Notes under the pieces: model-generated
Databases searched by the model: none
What the model was told of the DNA's origin: nothing
Seen by the model: only the letters and a program-made list of their open reading frames with translations
Assembly: GCF_900092335.1 (NCBI RefSeq)
Contig: NZ_LT596208.1
Span: 1,772,472-1,836,471 of the forward strand
Direction: 5' to 3'
Source: Corynebacterium phoceense
GTDB lineage: Bacteria; Actinomycetota; Actinomycetes; Mycobacteriales; Mycobacteriaceae
DNA length: 64,000 nt
Shown: positions 34,414-40,969 of the stretch, piece after piece
Position numbering within the stretch: the stretch's first letter is position 1
How the letters are laid out: each line of letters begins with the position of its first letter
Program-made: the position numbers and the translations under genes

Positions 34414-35262
34414 TTACTGTGCTCCGTTCAGGATTGCGGCGCGCTGGTCAGCGGCCTTGGTGTATTCGGCCCACACAGCCGGGTCAACGCCCTGCAGACC
34501 ATTCATGATGTCACCGAGCTGGTCCACGCTCTCGGCCGTGTTAATAGCTTCGAGCGCCTTGGGTTCCGGCTGCGGTGCCGTCGACTGCTCCGGCTGCTGC
34601 TTCTGCGCGAGGGCTGCACGCACCGCATCCACCACCTCCGGCTCCGGCTTCTTCTTGGTCAACGCCGGCACCGGGGCGGCCTCCGCCTTCGCCCGCACAT
34701 CCTCACGAGTAGCAGTCATCTTGACCGGCTCCAGTTCCAGGTCTTCGGCGGCGTACTTGATGCCGAGGAGTACATCCGGGGCAAGCTTGCGGGACACCTC
34801 AGATGCTGCTTTGGCGTACAGCATGGCCTGCGGGTCAGTCTGATACTTCTTGTTGCTGGTATAGCCCGCCTTCTTAGCGCGCTCAATAGTCCAGGTGGAT
34901 TCCTCAGTCTCACCCGCTGGTGAAGTGCCGCGTACCGTAACGGATTCATCGCTGGTTTCTACGGTCTGGAATCGGTACCCCTTTGCTTTGAGGAGCGCGA
35001 CCATGGTGCGTGCGTAGATTGCGGGCTGTCCGTGGACTACGAAGACTTGCTGTAGGGCCTGCTGTGGCTTCAATCCGAGTTCTGCGCCGTAGAGGATGGC
35101 GGCGGCACCATCATCAGGCTTGCCACGGAAGGTTTGCGGCACCATTTGGGTGTTGCAGAGGACGGTGGCGAGTTTGTGGGCTGCGCCCATGGCTTCGGCT
35201 TGGCGGGTGAGGAGGTCGAGGCCGTCCTCAGAGGTGTTGATGGTTGCGAGTTCGTTGCTCAT
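34414..35262 (-). CDS. recT: RecT-family single-strand annealing protein
   Basis: This 282-residue protein (MSNELATINTSEDGLDLLTR) has the RecT core (DDGAAAILYGAELGLKPQQA, VHGQPAIYARTMVALL, MLYAKAASEVSRKLAPD) and a Pro/Lys/Glu-rich linker to a short C-terminal helix. It anneals single strands made by the exonuclease encoded just upstream. It starts and stops with one-base overlaps to its neighbours, forming an exo-recT-ssb unit. Confidence 0.85.
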   Translation of the reverse strand: MSNELATINTSEDGLDLLTRQAEAMGAAHKLATVLCNTQMVPQTFRGKPDDGAAAILYGAELGLKPQQALQQVFVVHGQPAIYARTMVALLKAKGYRFQTVETSDESVTVRGTSPAGETEESTWTIERAKKAGYTSNKKYQTDPQAMLYAKAASEVSRKLAPDVLLGIKYAAEDLELEPVKMTATREDVRAKAEAAPVPALTKKKPEPEVVDAVRAALAQKQQPEQSTAPQPEPKALEAINTAESVDQLGDIMNGLQGVDPAVWAEYTKAADQRAAILNGAQ

Positions 35263-36155
35263 TATTGCTCCTTGATTGTGAGTCGGGTTGACCCTGCGCG
35301 GGTCTTGGTGCGGAATTGGTTGTAGAGGTCGGGGTGGGCGGTCTTAAAGACGCGGGTGTCGAATACCTTGCTGGGCTGTGTGGTGGACACGGTGAGGTGG
35401 TAGCCGCCGTAGTCGCCGGTGTGGGAGTCGCCGGTCAACGACAGGATTTCTCCCTTGAGTGCGTTGATGCGCTTCTTGAGGTCGTCTACCTCGGCGGTGA
35501 GCATGGCGTATTGGGCGACGAGGTCGGTGACCTCGTCAATCTCATCCAGTGAGGTGACTTCACCCATCCAGTCGGGTGTTTCGCCGTCGAGCCAGGCGAA
35601 CCACTCCCCCGCGGTGTTCATCAGCTCTGCCGCAAACTTGGGGTCATAGGTGATGGTGCGGTGGTCGAGGGAGACGGGGGTGAAATCCTCATGCACCTCA
35701 ACGAGTAAGGCACAGGCTTCTGCCCCGGTGTAGTGCATGTTCGCCTGAATCTGACAGTAGTACTGGTCTGGGCACCAATCGTGGAAGCGGCCGCCGTGGA
35801 ATGGGCGGCTGCTGGTCTTAATCTCCCCAATGACATCCAAGTCCTCCGCGTAGAGGTCTGGGGTGCAGGATAGGCGCTCATCGTCCGGCAAGAAGATGAC
35901 CTGTGGTTCCGCGTTGTAGGTGAGGCGTGAGTCCACCTCATCAATCAGCACCTGGGCTAGCAGGGGTTCGCGGGCACTCCCCCACTCCGTGTACTGATTG
36001 CCCCGGAACTTCGAGCCGTGTTCTTTCTGGTCGCGTACCTCGTGCCATGTAGCAGCGTTCTTACTGCAGTGCAGGCGGGCTAGCTCCGTGGAGGTCAACC
36101 GGCCCCGGCGAAACTCCAACCAGTCCTCATTATCCGTGGGTTCGTAACGTCTCAC
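35262..36155 (-). CDS. YqaJ-type phage exonuclease
   Basis: This 297-residue protein starts with GTG at 36155. It carries the lambda-exonuclease/YqaJ core: WLEFRRGRLTSTELARLHCS at the start, WGSAREPLL, and the catalytic CTPDLYAEDLDVIGEIKTSS with Asp, Glu and Lys. A C-terminal helical extension of about 90 residues follows. It forms a two-component recombinase with the RecT protein. Confidence 0.85.
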   Translation of the reverse strand: MRRYEPTDNEDWLEFRRGRLTSTELARLHCSKNAATWHEVRDQKEHGSKFRGNQYTEWGSAREPLLAQVLIDEVDSRLTYNAEPQVIFLPDDERLSCTPDLYAEDLDVIGEIKTSSRPFHGGRFHDWCPDQYYCQIQANMHYTGAEACALLVEVHEDFTPVSLDHRTITYDPKFAAELMNTAGEWFAWLDGETPDWMGEVTSLDEIDEVTDLVAQYAMLTAEVDDLKKRINALKGEILSLTGDSHTGDYGGYHLTVSTTQPSKVFDTRVFKTAHPDLYNQFRTKTRAGSTRLTIKEQ

Positions 36156-36310
36156 TTCTTCTCCTTCTCGTCATAGCGGGACAGGGTCATGTCAGTCAGG
36201 GTGCAGGCAATATCGGGGTCGTGGCCACGGTCAAGGAATGCCTGCATCACTTCGTCTGCTTCCTCAATCAACGGCTCTAGATAGAGGAAATGGGGGTTAA
36301 TGCTGCTCAT
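36152..36310 (-). CDS. 52-residue phage protein
   Basis: This short acidic ORF (MSSINPHFLYLEPLIEEADE...) is linked by ATGA and GTGA overlaps to both neighbours. The end codes EKEKK, and its bases GAGAAGGAGAAG form the ribosome site of the exonuclease gene. Function unknown. Confidence 0.6.
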   Translation of the reverse strand: MSSINPHFLYLEPLIEEADEVMQAFLDRGHDPDIACTLTDMTLSRYDEKEKK

Positions 36311-36699
36311 GCGTGGTGGCATTGTGTTTGGGGTGTTCTTTCTCGTGCTCGTTTGCTTTCGTTTCGTTTGCGTTCTAGGCGTTTCTTACGGGCGCTTTCG
36401 GCGGCTTGGGTGCGGAGCTGTAGGTCAACTCGTTTTGCGTTATCTGCGTGGAATGTGCAGAACGGTTCCCCTGCAAACATGTCGGTAGCAACGGAATTGC
36501 AGTTCTCGTATTGGCAGCAGCCAGGCTTGGACTTGTCGTTGAACTCGGTCCGCCAGAGGCGGTCGACGCGCTTGCGTTTACGGATATACATTCGGGCTAC
36601 ATCCTGGGCTTCATCCAAGCTCGAGCATGGGCGCTCCATACCGTTGACGATGACCACAAACAGGTCGCCGCGGGACTCGATTCGGAGTGTGCGTGTCAT
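36307..36699 (-). CDS. Small basic phage protein with Cys/His cluster
   Basis: This 130-residue protein (MTRTLRIESRGDLFVVIVNG) has GCCQYENCNSVATDMF and PFCTFHADNAKR in the middle, a probable zinc-binding fold. A long Arg/Lys-rich helix ends it. Such proteins may bind nucleic acid. No family is assigned. Confidence 0.6.
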   Translation of the reverse strand: MTRTLRIESRGDLFVVIVNGMERPCSSLDEAQDVARMYIRKRKRVDRLWRTEFNDKSKPGCCQYENCNSVATDMFAGEPFCTFHADNAKRVDLQLRTQAAESARKKRLERKRNESKRARERTPQTQCHHA

Positions 36700-36866
36700 A
36701 GCCGTTCCCTTTCTTTATCAATCGTGTCGAATAGCTCCTGGGCCTTGTCGTTGACTGCTTGCGGTAGGCGCTTATGCCAATCAGCCATGAGGAAAGTGAG
36801 TTCATCCTCAAAGTCAGCGAGCTTGTAGAGAAGTGGCATGTCATCTATGTCGTCTGCGCGGTCCAT
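36696..36866 (-). CDS. 56-residue acidic phage protein
   Basis: This short ORF (MDRADDIDDMPLLYKLADFE...) starts as TAATG on the preceding stop and ends as ATGA with the next gene. It is acidic and helical with two Trp/Phe-containing segments. Function unknown. Confidence 0.55.
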   Translation of the reverse strand: MDRADDIDDMPLLYKLADFEDELTFLMADWHKRLPQAVNDKAQELFDTIDKERERL

Positions 36867-37066
36867 TAGTGCACCCCACAGACTGCAGTCGGGTCATACG
36901 TTGCCGGCGGCATGCCGACGATGAACGTGAATGCGATGCCCGCGAGGAATGCGAGGATGGCGACGGCGATGGTGAGCCGGGTGCGTTTTGCGAGCATGTC
37001 CTCGAGGGCGGCGATGTAGCGCAGGCGGTTAGCTGCGGTGGGTTGGGAGGCGGTCGGGATGGGCAT
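36866..37066 (-). CDS. Small single-span membrane protein
   Basis: This protein of 66 residues starts at ATG 37066 (MPIPTASQPTAANRLRYIAA), 9 bases after AAAGGA. One clear transmembrane helix is present (LTIAVAILAFLAGIAFTFIV) after a basic segment. A membrane protein in an early phage operon could act in exclusion or lysis timing, but nothing in the sequence decides this. Confidence 0.6.
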   Translation of the reverse strand: MPIPTASQPTAANRLRYIAALEDMLAKRTRLTIAVAILAFLAGIAFTFIVGMPPATYDPTAVCGVH

Positions 37067-37247
37067 GGCGGATTTTCCTTTCATAAGAGTTGAGGAGAGC
37101 TGCTGTGTGGTGGGCTTCCGCGGCACCACGTTCGAGGAGTCGCCGGTACTTCGGCGGGACGTCCGAGAACGATGCGAGAGCGCGGTACATGCCTTCAATG
37201 TGTTTGACTTTGTCTGCGGCTTCGCCGGGGCCGATGTGGCGGGGCAT
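37029..37247 (-). CDS. Small basic phage protein, unknown
   Basis: This 72-residue protein (MPRHIGPGEAADKVKHIEGM) starts after GGAGATAAC. Its end overlaps the membrane-protein gene by 38 bases, an unusually long overlap. It is helical and rich in Arg and His. Function unknown. Confidence 0.55.
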   Translation of the reverse strand: MPRHIGPGEAADKVKHIEGMYRALASFSDVPPKYRRLLERGAAEAHHTAALLNSYERKIRHAHPDRLPTHRS

Positions 37248-37248
37248 G

Positions 37249-37320
37249 TTATCTCCAAAAGATGTAGAAGCGAGGCCTGCGATGCCTAGGCCGGTAGAAG
37301 ATGTGGCGGAGGTACTTCAT
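37249..37320 (-). CDS. Possible 23-residue Arg-rich peptide
   Basis: The ORF (MKYLRHIFYRPRHRRPRFYI...) starts as ATGA on the excisionase stop, and its stop lies one base before the next ATG. It is highly basic and aromatic. It may be a real peptide or only a bridge for coupled translation. Confidence 0.35.
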   Translation of the reverse strand: MKYLRHIFYRPRHRRPRFYIFWR

Positions 37321-37502
37321 GCTGCGTCCTCGGGTTGTGTGAGTTGGTCGATGATGGTTCGGGGGAAGACGGTGCGGTTTCCGATGGTGATGGGATGCAG
37401 GTGACCGGCTTTCCCGGTTTTTACCCATTCGTAGAGGGCGGATTTTGAGACGCCGATAAGTTGAGCTGTTTCGGGCACCGAGTAGGTGCGGGTAGGCTGC
37501 AT
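37317..37502 (-). CDS. Excisionase-like MerR/HTH_17 protein
   Basis: This protein of 61 residues starts at ATG 37502 (MQPTRTYSVPETAQLIGVSK) after AAAGGAG. The whole protein is one small winged-helix DNA-binding domain of the Xis/AlpA type (SKSALYEWVKTGKAG, PITIGNRTVFP). It may help the integrase in excision, though it lies over 5 kb from int, or regulate the downstream operon. Confidence 0.7.
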   Translation of the reverse strand: MQPTRTYSVPETAQLIGVSKSALYEWVKTGKAGHLHPITIGNRTVFPRTIIDQLTQPEDAA

Positions 37503-37647
37503 GGTGAACTCCTTTCGTAGTTGGGTTCGTGGCCCTGGCAGTGGTTGGTAGCTGTGCCGGGGCTTCATTCACGTGTGGGGCGCGGGGTGTTACATACATC
37601 CTTTTCCGACTAGTTGTTGGAATAGAAGAATTTTCCCGCGCCCCTTG

Positions 37648-37733
37648 TGGTTTGCTGGGGAGTTGAACCCCAGTCACGCGCTTTGTCAACGCGCCAGAAT
37701 CATGTGCTGCGTGCCCGCCTTTCGGGACAAACC
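37648..37733 (-). ncRNA. tRNA-like segment A (86 nt)
   Basis: On the minus strand GGTTTGT at the 5' end pairs over seven bases (one G-U) with GCAAACC at the 3' end. The 3' part has a perfect five-base T stem TGGGG/CCCCA around TTCAACT. The part between is 54 bases long and does not form a clear D arm or anticodon arm. A GCGC-stem hairpin with loop TTGACAA is present. It is either a degenerate tRNA or another RNA. Confidence 0.4.
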
Positions 37734-37869
37734 TTTGAGGGTGTAGGGGCAGGTGGCCAGTGCCAGGCGGGTAGCCCCTTTGCGCCGCGTATATCCGCAA
37801 CGGAAAGCGCTTAACCCCTACACCGTGCGTGATAGGTATGCGCACCCCACCATGAGTTAGTCGGCGGCC

Positions 37870-37891
37870 CCCGCGCACGGCATTGCGCGGG
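37870..37891. other. 8-bp perfect hairpin
   Basis: CCCGCGCA pairs with TGCGCGGG around a six-base loop, inside the non-coding block. No U run follows, so a simple terminator role is unlikely. Confidence 0.5.
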
Positions 37892-37922
37892 CTGTGGGAT
37901 AGGCCGTTGACTTCCGGCCGCC

Positions 37923-37970
37923 TGGTGGCGTGCTGGGGGCTTGCACCCCGCGAGCGGCTACTTGCACGCC
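37923..37970 (-). ncRNA. tRNA-like minihelix B with encoded CCA (48 nt)
   Basis: On the minus strand GGCGTGC pairs perfectly with GCACGCC; a discriminator A and CCA follow. Before the 3' acceptor strand lies a T-arm-like hairpin with four G-C pairs and loop TGCAAGC. Only 13 bases connect the 5' acceptor strand to it, so there is no room for D and anticodon arms. It resembles an acceptor/T-arm minihelix. Confidence 0.4.
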
Positions 37971-38115
37971 TCGTGTTTTACGTGCCCGATTTATGCGGTG
38001 TTCCCTCACGCCTAAGCCGCGACGCTGTGGCGTGGTTTCTGCCTGTCGGCGGTGCTGGTCATCGCAATCTAAGACACATGCTCACAGCACCAAGTAGTCC
38101 CGCTAGGACACGTTG

Positions 38116-38137
38116 CCCACCACCGTTAACTGGTGGG
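38116..38137. other. 7-bp perfect hairpin
   Basis: CCCACCA pairs with TGGTGGG around CCGTTAAC in the non-coding block. On the minus strand no T run follows. Confidence 0.5.
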
Positions 38138-38216
38138 CCGGTCTCTCTATTCAGTTCTCGATACAACGTGGCCGGCGGGCCCCTCATCGATCCCCTCGTG
38201 AGGAGTCACCGCGACC

Positions 38217-38259
38217 TGGTGCCCGGCCAGGGAATCGAACCCCAGCTACACCATCGGGC
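38217..38259 (-). ncRNA. tRNA-like minihelix C with encoded CCA (43 nt)
   Basis: On the minus strand GCCCG pairs with CGGGC; a discriminator A and CCA follow. The T arm has the canonical loop TTCGATT and a five-base stem with two wobble pairs. Eight bases (GGTGTAGC, like a tRNA position 8-14 stretch) link the 5' strand directly to the T arm. The D stem and anticodon arm are missing. It starts 12 bases after the stop codon of the DGQHR gene. Confidence 0.45.
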
Positions 38260-38271
38260 TAAGTAGCGGCG

Positions 38272-39102
38272 CTAGTGCGGCGTTGGGAACTTCTCCGGGT
38301 TTGCGCCGCCAGGGGTATACCGGAGCGTCTTGCATTCCGTACCGTCTCGGAACTTGTTCCAGGCCTTGATGGTCACCGCAGTGACGTAGGTCTGATTGAT
38401 GACTCCGCGCTGGTTTGCCTTGAGGCTGAAAAGCAGCTCGCGCAGCGTCAGGATTGGGTTTCCGCGCTGTAGGTTTTCTCCGCTTGCCAACTTGTCGAAG
38501 AAGAACTGAGCATCTGCGGCGTCTAGCTTCGAGAAGTGGTAGTAAAGGATGCCGATGGTCTTTCCAGACATGGCGCACTTGTTGCGAATCCGGCATGCAT
38601 ATTGCGTCAGCTCAACCAGCGAAGGCTCTCCTTGCACTCGGGCAAGAACTTGCTTCGGAGTCACCGGGTATCCCGTGGCAGTCGCGCATGCAGCTTTCAG
38701 CCCCCACCGTTCGTCTCGGATAATTCCGGAAGTAATGGCAGCGAGGATGTTTACGCTTGGGTAGCCGTGGATGGACAGCACATCTTTTGCGCTTCTCGCT
38801 TTGCCCGTGTCCATGGTGTCCTGTGTTTCGCTTGGCAAGCCGTAGACAACAAGGGTTTGGAATGTGAGGTCGTTTTCTGCGGCGACCATGAGGCGGTGCT
38901 GGCCGTCGAGAATCCTGCCGTCACGGGCAATCTTGATAGCCTCGCCGTTGAGCTCCCACTCGCCGTTGCTCATTGCTTCTAGAACGCGCCCATAGTTGGT
39001 TTTGGAGACTTTGCGGTTGCCGATGTTCTGTTCCAGGAGTTCCCTGGCGAGGCGTGGATTGATTGTTACGATTTCGGATTTGATAGTGTTAGAGATGAAC
39101 AT
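38272..39102 (-). CDS. DGQHR-motif (ParB/Srx-like) phage protein
   Basis: This 276-residue protein starts MFISNTIKSEIVTINPRLAR after GAAAGGA. Residues about 35-100 carry a ParB-like fold with ILDGQHRLMVAAEN. The rest is helical (SAKDVLSIHGYPSV...) and ends in a basic tail. DGQHR proteins occur in DNA-modification and phage contexts. Whether this one binds DNA or is an enzyme is not evident. It sits between a second ParB-type gene and the structured non-coding block. Confidence 0.7.
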   Translation of the reverse strand: MFISNTIKSEIVTINPRLARELLEQNIGNRKVSKTNYGRVLEAMSNGEWELNGEAIKIARDGRILDGQHRLMVAAENDLTFQTLVVYGLPSETQDTMDTGKARSAKDVLSIHGYPSVNILAAITSGIIRDERWGLKAACATATGYPVTPKQVLARVQGEPSLVELTQYACRIRNKCAMSGKTIGILYYHFSKLDAADAQFFFDKLASGENLQRGNPILTLRELLFSLKANQRGVINQTYVTAVTIKAWNKFRDGTECKTLRYTPGGANPEKFPTPH

Positions 39103-39116
39103 TTGGCTGATTCCTT

Positions 39117-39950
39117 TCAGCTGAGTTGGTCAACGAGGGCTTGAAGCTCGTTGATGGTTCGGGTCAGGTCGTGGCGGTGGAGCGCTGCGACCTTTTCCTT
39201 ATTTCGGGGAAAATTGCTGTCATTCTTGATGCGCTCGAATCTGTTCATTACGCGGTTCAGTTCGACTACCGCGCTGGTGAACTGAGATGTGATTGCTTCG
39301 GCGCGAGGTTCCGGTTCCGGCGCTGGCTGCGTGTTGAGTTCATCCAGGTGGTGTTGCGGGATGGCGGTAGCCTGTGGCAAGTCCCCGGTGGTTAGCGGCT
39401 CCGATTCGGGAGTCTGCTCCCCCGGCGCGCGCCACGGGTCGGCCTCTTGTTCCGGTTCTGGCTCCGGTTCCCGGCGCGGCTGCGACGCTGAGCGCTCATA
39501 ACTGGCTGGACGCTCTTGCCCGCGAGAATTGATACGCGGAATGTCATTCGGAATTTCCGAATGAGACTCAAGCTCGCTTCTGACAGACGCGACAGTTTTA
39601 TCGCTTGCCCCTGTCCTGCGGGAATGTTCAAGGTTGCTTAAAGCCGGGTCTGCCTTCAGCGATTCCGCAATCAACGCCCGGCGCTGCTCACGATTCAGAT
39701 GACGGCGCTTCAGATTCAGGGTGAACGCCAGGGAGCGCTTACCCGCTTCGTCCAGGTCATCGTGAGCGACCATCGGGCATGGGATACCCAGCTCGGCGGC
39801 AATCTTCGAGCGATGGTGCCCATCAATGACAACGCCGTCCGCGTCGATATGGATCGGTTCGAGCACGCCATGTTCCCGAATGGACTCATACAAGTCCTGG
39901 TATTCCTCCGGCGACAGCGGAGGCATTACCTGGTACTTCACTGCACTCAT
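39117..39950 (-). CDS. ParB N-terminal-domain protein
   Basis: This 277-residue protein (MSAVKYQVMPPLSPEEYQDL) has the ParB/RepB/Spo0J N-terminal domain with VVIDGHHRSKIAAELGI. An HTH-like middle part follows (LNREQRRALIAESLKADPAL), then a disordered Pro/Glu-rich linker and a C-terminal helix. Such proteins are common in actinobacterial temperate phages, where they act in regulation or replication rather than in plasmid-type partition. No parA is present. Confidence 0.8.
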   Translation of the reverse strand: MSAVKYQVMPPLSPEEYQDLYESIREHGVLEPIHIDADGVVIDGHHRSKIAAELGIPCPMVAHDDLDEAGKRSLAFTLNLKRRHLNREQRRALIAESLKADPALSNLEHSRRTGASDKTVASVRSELESHSEIPNDIPRINSRGQERPASYERSASQPRREPEPEPEQEADPWRAPGEQTPESEPLTTGDLPQATAIPQHHLDELNTQPAPEPEPRAEAITSQFTSAVVELNRVMNRFERIKNDSNFPRNKEKVAALHRHDLTRTINELQALVDQLS

Positions 39951-39996
39951 GTTGTAAACTTCCTTGTGTGTTGGCCTCGCTTCGGCGGGGCTTTTT

Positions 39997-40221
39997 CTAT
40001 GCGACGGCGGCGGTGGTTTCGATGACCATGCGGTCGAGGGGGATTCCGGTGATTTGCTTCAGTCGCATGAGGGTGACGATGCTGGGCGCGGACTTGCCGG
40101 CGCGGTAGTTGCGGATGGTTGCGCCCGTGAGGTTCAGGAATGCCTGGCCTAGCTGGTCATCGGAGCGGGAGCCGGTAAGCTCCGCGGCCTTATCCAGCAC
40201 AGCGGGGTTGAGTCGAATCAT
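39997..40221 (-). CDS. Cro-like HTH regulator
   Basis: This 74-residue protein (MIRLNPAVLDKAAELTGSRS) is a single XRE-type helix-turn-helix domain (QLGQAFLNLTGATIRNYRAG). A strong GGAGGTG site precedes it. It is divergent from a small + strand gene across a 72-base gap that holds an imperfect palindrome. It is a candidate Cro or early regulator opposing the repressor at 41226. Confidence 0.75.
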   Translation of the reverse strand: MIRLNPAVLDKAAELTGSRSDDQLGQAFLNLTGATIRNYRAGKSAPSIVTLMRLKQITGIPLDRMVIETTAAVA

Positions 40222-40248
40222 GATGCACCTCCTTCGGGTGACTGTGAT

Positions 40249-40283
40249 TCACTTTCTGTAGGGCAACTGGCCCTAGAAAGTGA
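40249..40283. promoter_or_regulatory. Palindrome overlapping a ribosome site, copy 1
   Basis: TCACTTTC (40249-40256) pairs with GAAAGTGA (40276-40283), and TAGGGC pairs with GCCCTA inside. The right arm runs directly into GAGGTGA, the ribosome site of the + gene at 40294. It could be an operator, or an RNA hairpin that controls translation. The motif AGAAAGTGAGGTGA recurs before the gene at 40787. Confidence 0.5.
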
Positions 40284-40293
40284 GGTGATTTGA

Positions 40294-40629
40294 ATGTTGA
40301 AGTTTGAGCACATAACCGGATTGGATGTTGAGGGTGTCGCCCCGGCGGAAGATCTGGTTGATTCCATTCGGGAAGCCCTTGCGGAGGGCGGCGACCCGGC
40401 ACCCGGGTTAGCTCTTGCGCTGGTTAAGGCGATTGCCGAGTTGGAGACGGCGAAGAAGTCGATTGCCGACCTGGAAGAGCGGATGGAGTCGACGCGGCTC
40501 TACGTCATTGACCTTGAGACGCGCCTCGTTGAGAGCGGCCTCCGCTTCGGCGAGCCGGCTGCGAGCATCAATCCGAGCGCCACGGCTGACGGTGAGCCCC
40601 TTGGCCTTAGCGGTGACCTCTCGAAGTAG
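40294..40629 (+). CDS. Small coiled-coil protein, + strand, overlapped by an antisense gene
   Basis: This 111-residue protein (MLKFEHITGLDVEGVAPAED) starts after GAGGTGATTTGA. Residues 35-80 form a coiled coil (ALVKAIAELETAKKSIADLE). It runs against the early operon and overlaps the minus-strand gene 40408-40722 over 222 bases, tail to tail. Both frames have a plausible start site. Function unknown. It lies in the control region between Cro-like and repressor genes. Confidence 0.5.
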   Translation: MLKFEHITGLDVEGVAPAEDLVDSIREALAEGGDPAPGLALALVKAIAELETAKKSIADLEERMESTRLYVIDLETRLVESGLRFGEPAASINPSATADGEPLGLSGDLSK

Positions 40630-40722
40630 GTCATCAATTTCTTTCGTGGTGTAGTATCTCTCGCCCGGAAGATTTACGGTTACCTCCGGCGTGCCATCGC
40701 CGGGGGTTTCCTTATTAGTCAT
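40408..40722 (-). CDS. Small early protein sharing a module with the tape measure
   Basis: This 104-residue protein (MTNKETPGDGTPEVTVNLPG) starts 8 bases after GGAG. Residues 11-38 (TPEVTVNLPGERYYTTKEID, then DLLREVTA) match the last part of the tape measure (TKEVTIHMEGNRTYTADEVD, then ALLREITA) at 16 of 28 positions by eye. The C-terminal half overlaps the + gene 40294-40629 and looks less protein-like. A role in exclusion through tape-measure mimicry is possible but not shown. Confidence 0.55.
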   Translation of the reverse strand: MTNKETPGDGTPEVTVNLPGERYYTTKEIDDLLREVTAKAKGLTVSRGARIDARSRLAEAEAALNEARLKVNDVEPRRLHPLFQVGNRLLRRLQLGNRLNQRKS

Positions 40723-40744
40723 GGTGTGGCTCCGTTCTGTTTAA

Positions 40745-40774
40745 ACTTCCTCTGGGGGCACTTCCCCAGAAAGT
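40745..40774. promoter_or_regulatory. Palindrome overlapping a ribosome site, copy 2
   Basis: TCTGGGG (40751-40757) pairs with CCCCAGA (40764-40770), with an outer ACTT/AAGT pairing. AGAAAGTGAGGTGA follows, as in copy 1, and leads to the GTG at 40787. The element again lies between divergent small genes. Confidence 0.45.
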
Positions 40775-40786
40775 GAGGTGAGAACT

Positions 40787-40969
40787 GTGGATTTGAACGA
40801 TTTCGATCACGCGGGAATTGCCGCTGACCACGCCGTACGGATTGCGAGCACTCCATATGAAAAGTCGATGGCAGAGTCCCAGAGGTCGTTAGCGCTAGGT
40901 ATGCAGCTACTCCAGAAGCAAATTGACCGAATGGAGCTTGGGATCCAGCTCGGCAATCCTGCTGACTAA
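40787..40969 (+). CDS. 60-residue protein, + strand, overlapped by an antisense gene
   Basis: The start is GTG 40787 (MDLNDFDHAGIAADHAVRIA) after GAGGTGAGAACT; a GTG at 40778 lies in the ribosome site. The end (SLALGMQLLQKQIDRMELGI) is an amphipathic helix. It overlaps the minus gene 40907-41071 tail to tail by 63 bases, repeating the layout of the 40294/40408 pair. Function unknown. Confidence 0.5.
   Translation: MDLNDFDHAGIAADHAVRIASTPYEKSMAESQRSLALGMQLLQKQIDRMELGIQLGNPAD

Larger units (their letters stand above)
32432..34414 (-). pseudogene. ssb: ssb, single-stranded DNA-binding protein, split by ISL3
   Basis: The N-terminal 47 codons lie at 34272-34414 (MIDIITIAGGLTRDAELRFT) and the rest at 32432-32809. 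Removing the IS and one copy of TGTTTAGT restores a continuous 170-residue frame through WQTKQALYLDVTIW. The OB-fold is cut in the middle. The C-terminal piece now reads from an ATG inside the IS end, and the N-terminal piece runs into the IS. The tail ends NEQPPF, close to the usual SSB tip. Host SSB could replace the function. Confidence 0.9.
37503..38271. other. Non-coding block with many hairpins and tRNA-like elements
   Basis: About 770 bases without a supported gene inside an otherwise densely packed operon. It contains perfect hairpins (37870-37891, 38116-38137), a 10-bp inverted repeat GGTGTAGGGG/CCCCTACACC (37740 to about 37824) and another 7-bp pairing at 38051-38091. Three minus-strand segments have a tRNA-like acceptor stem with T-arm. 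It may encode one or more structured RNAs transcribed with the early operon. Confidence 0.5.

Noticed and set aside
37648..37733. Ordinary tRNA gene with anticodon GAC or TCT
   Set aside because: The acceptor stem and T arm are good, but about 32 bases lie between the acceptor and any anticodon stem and no D arm forms. It is kept only as tRNA-like.
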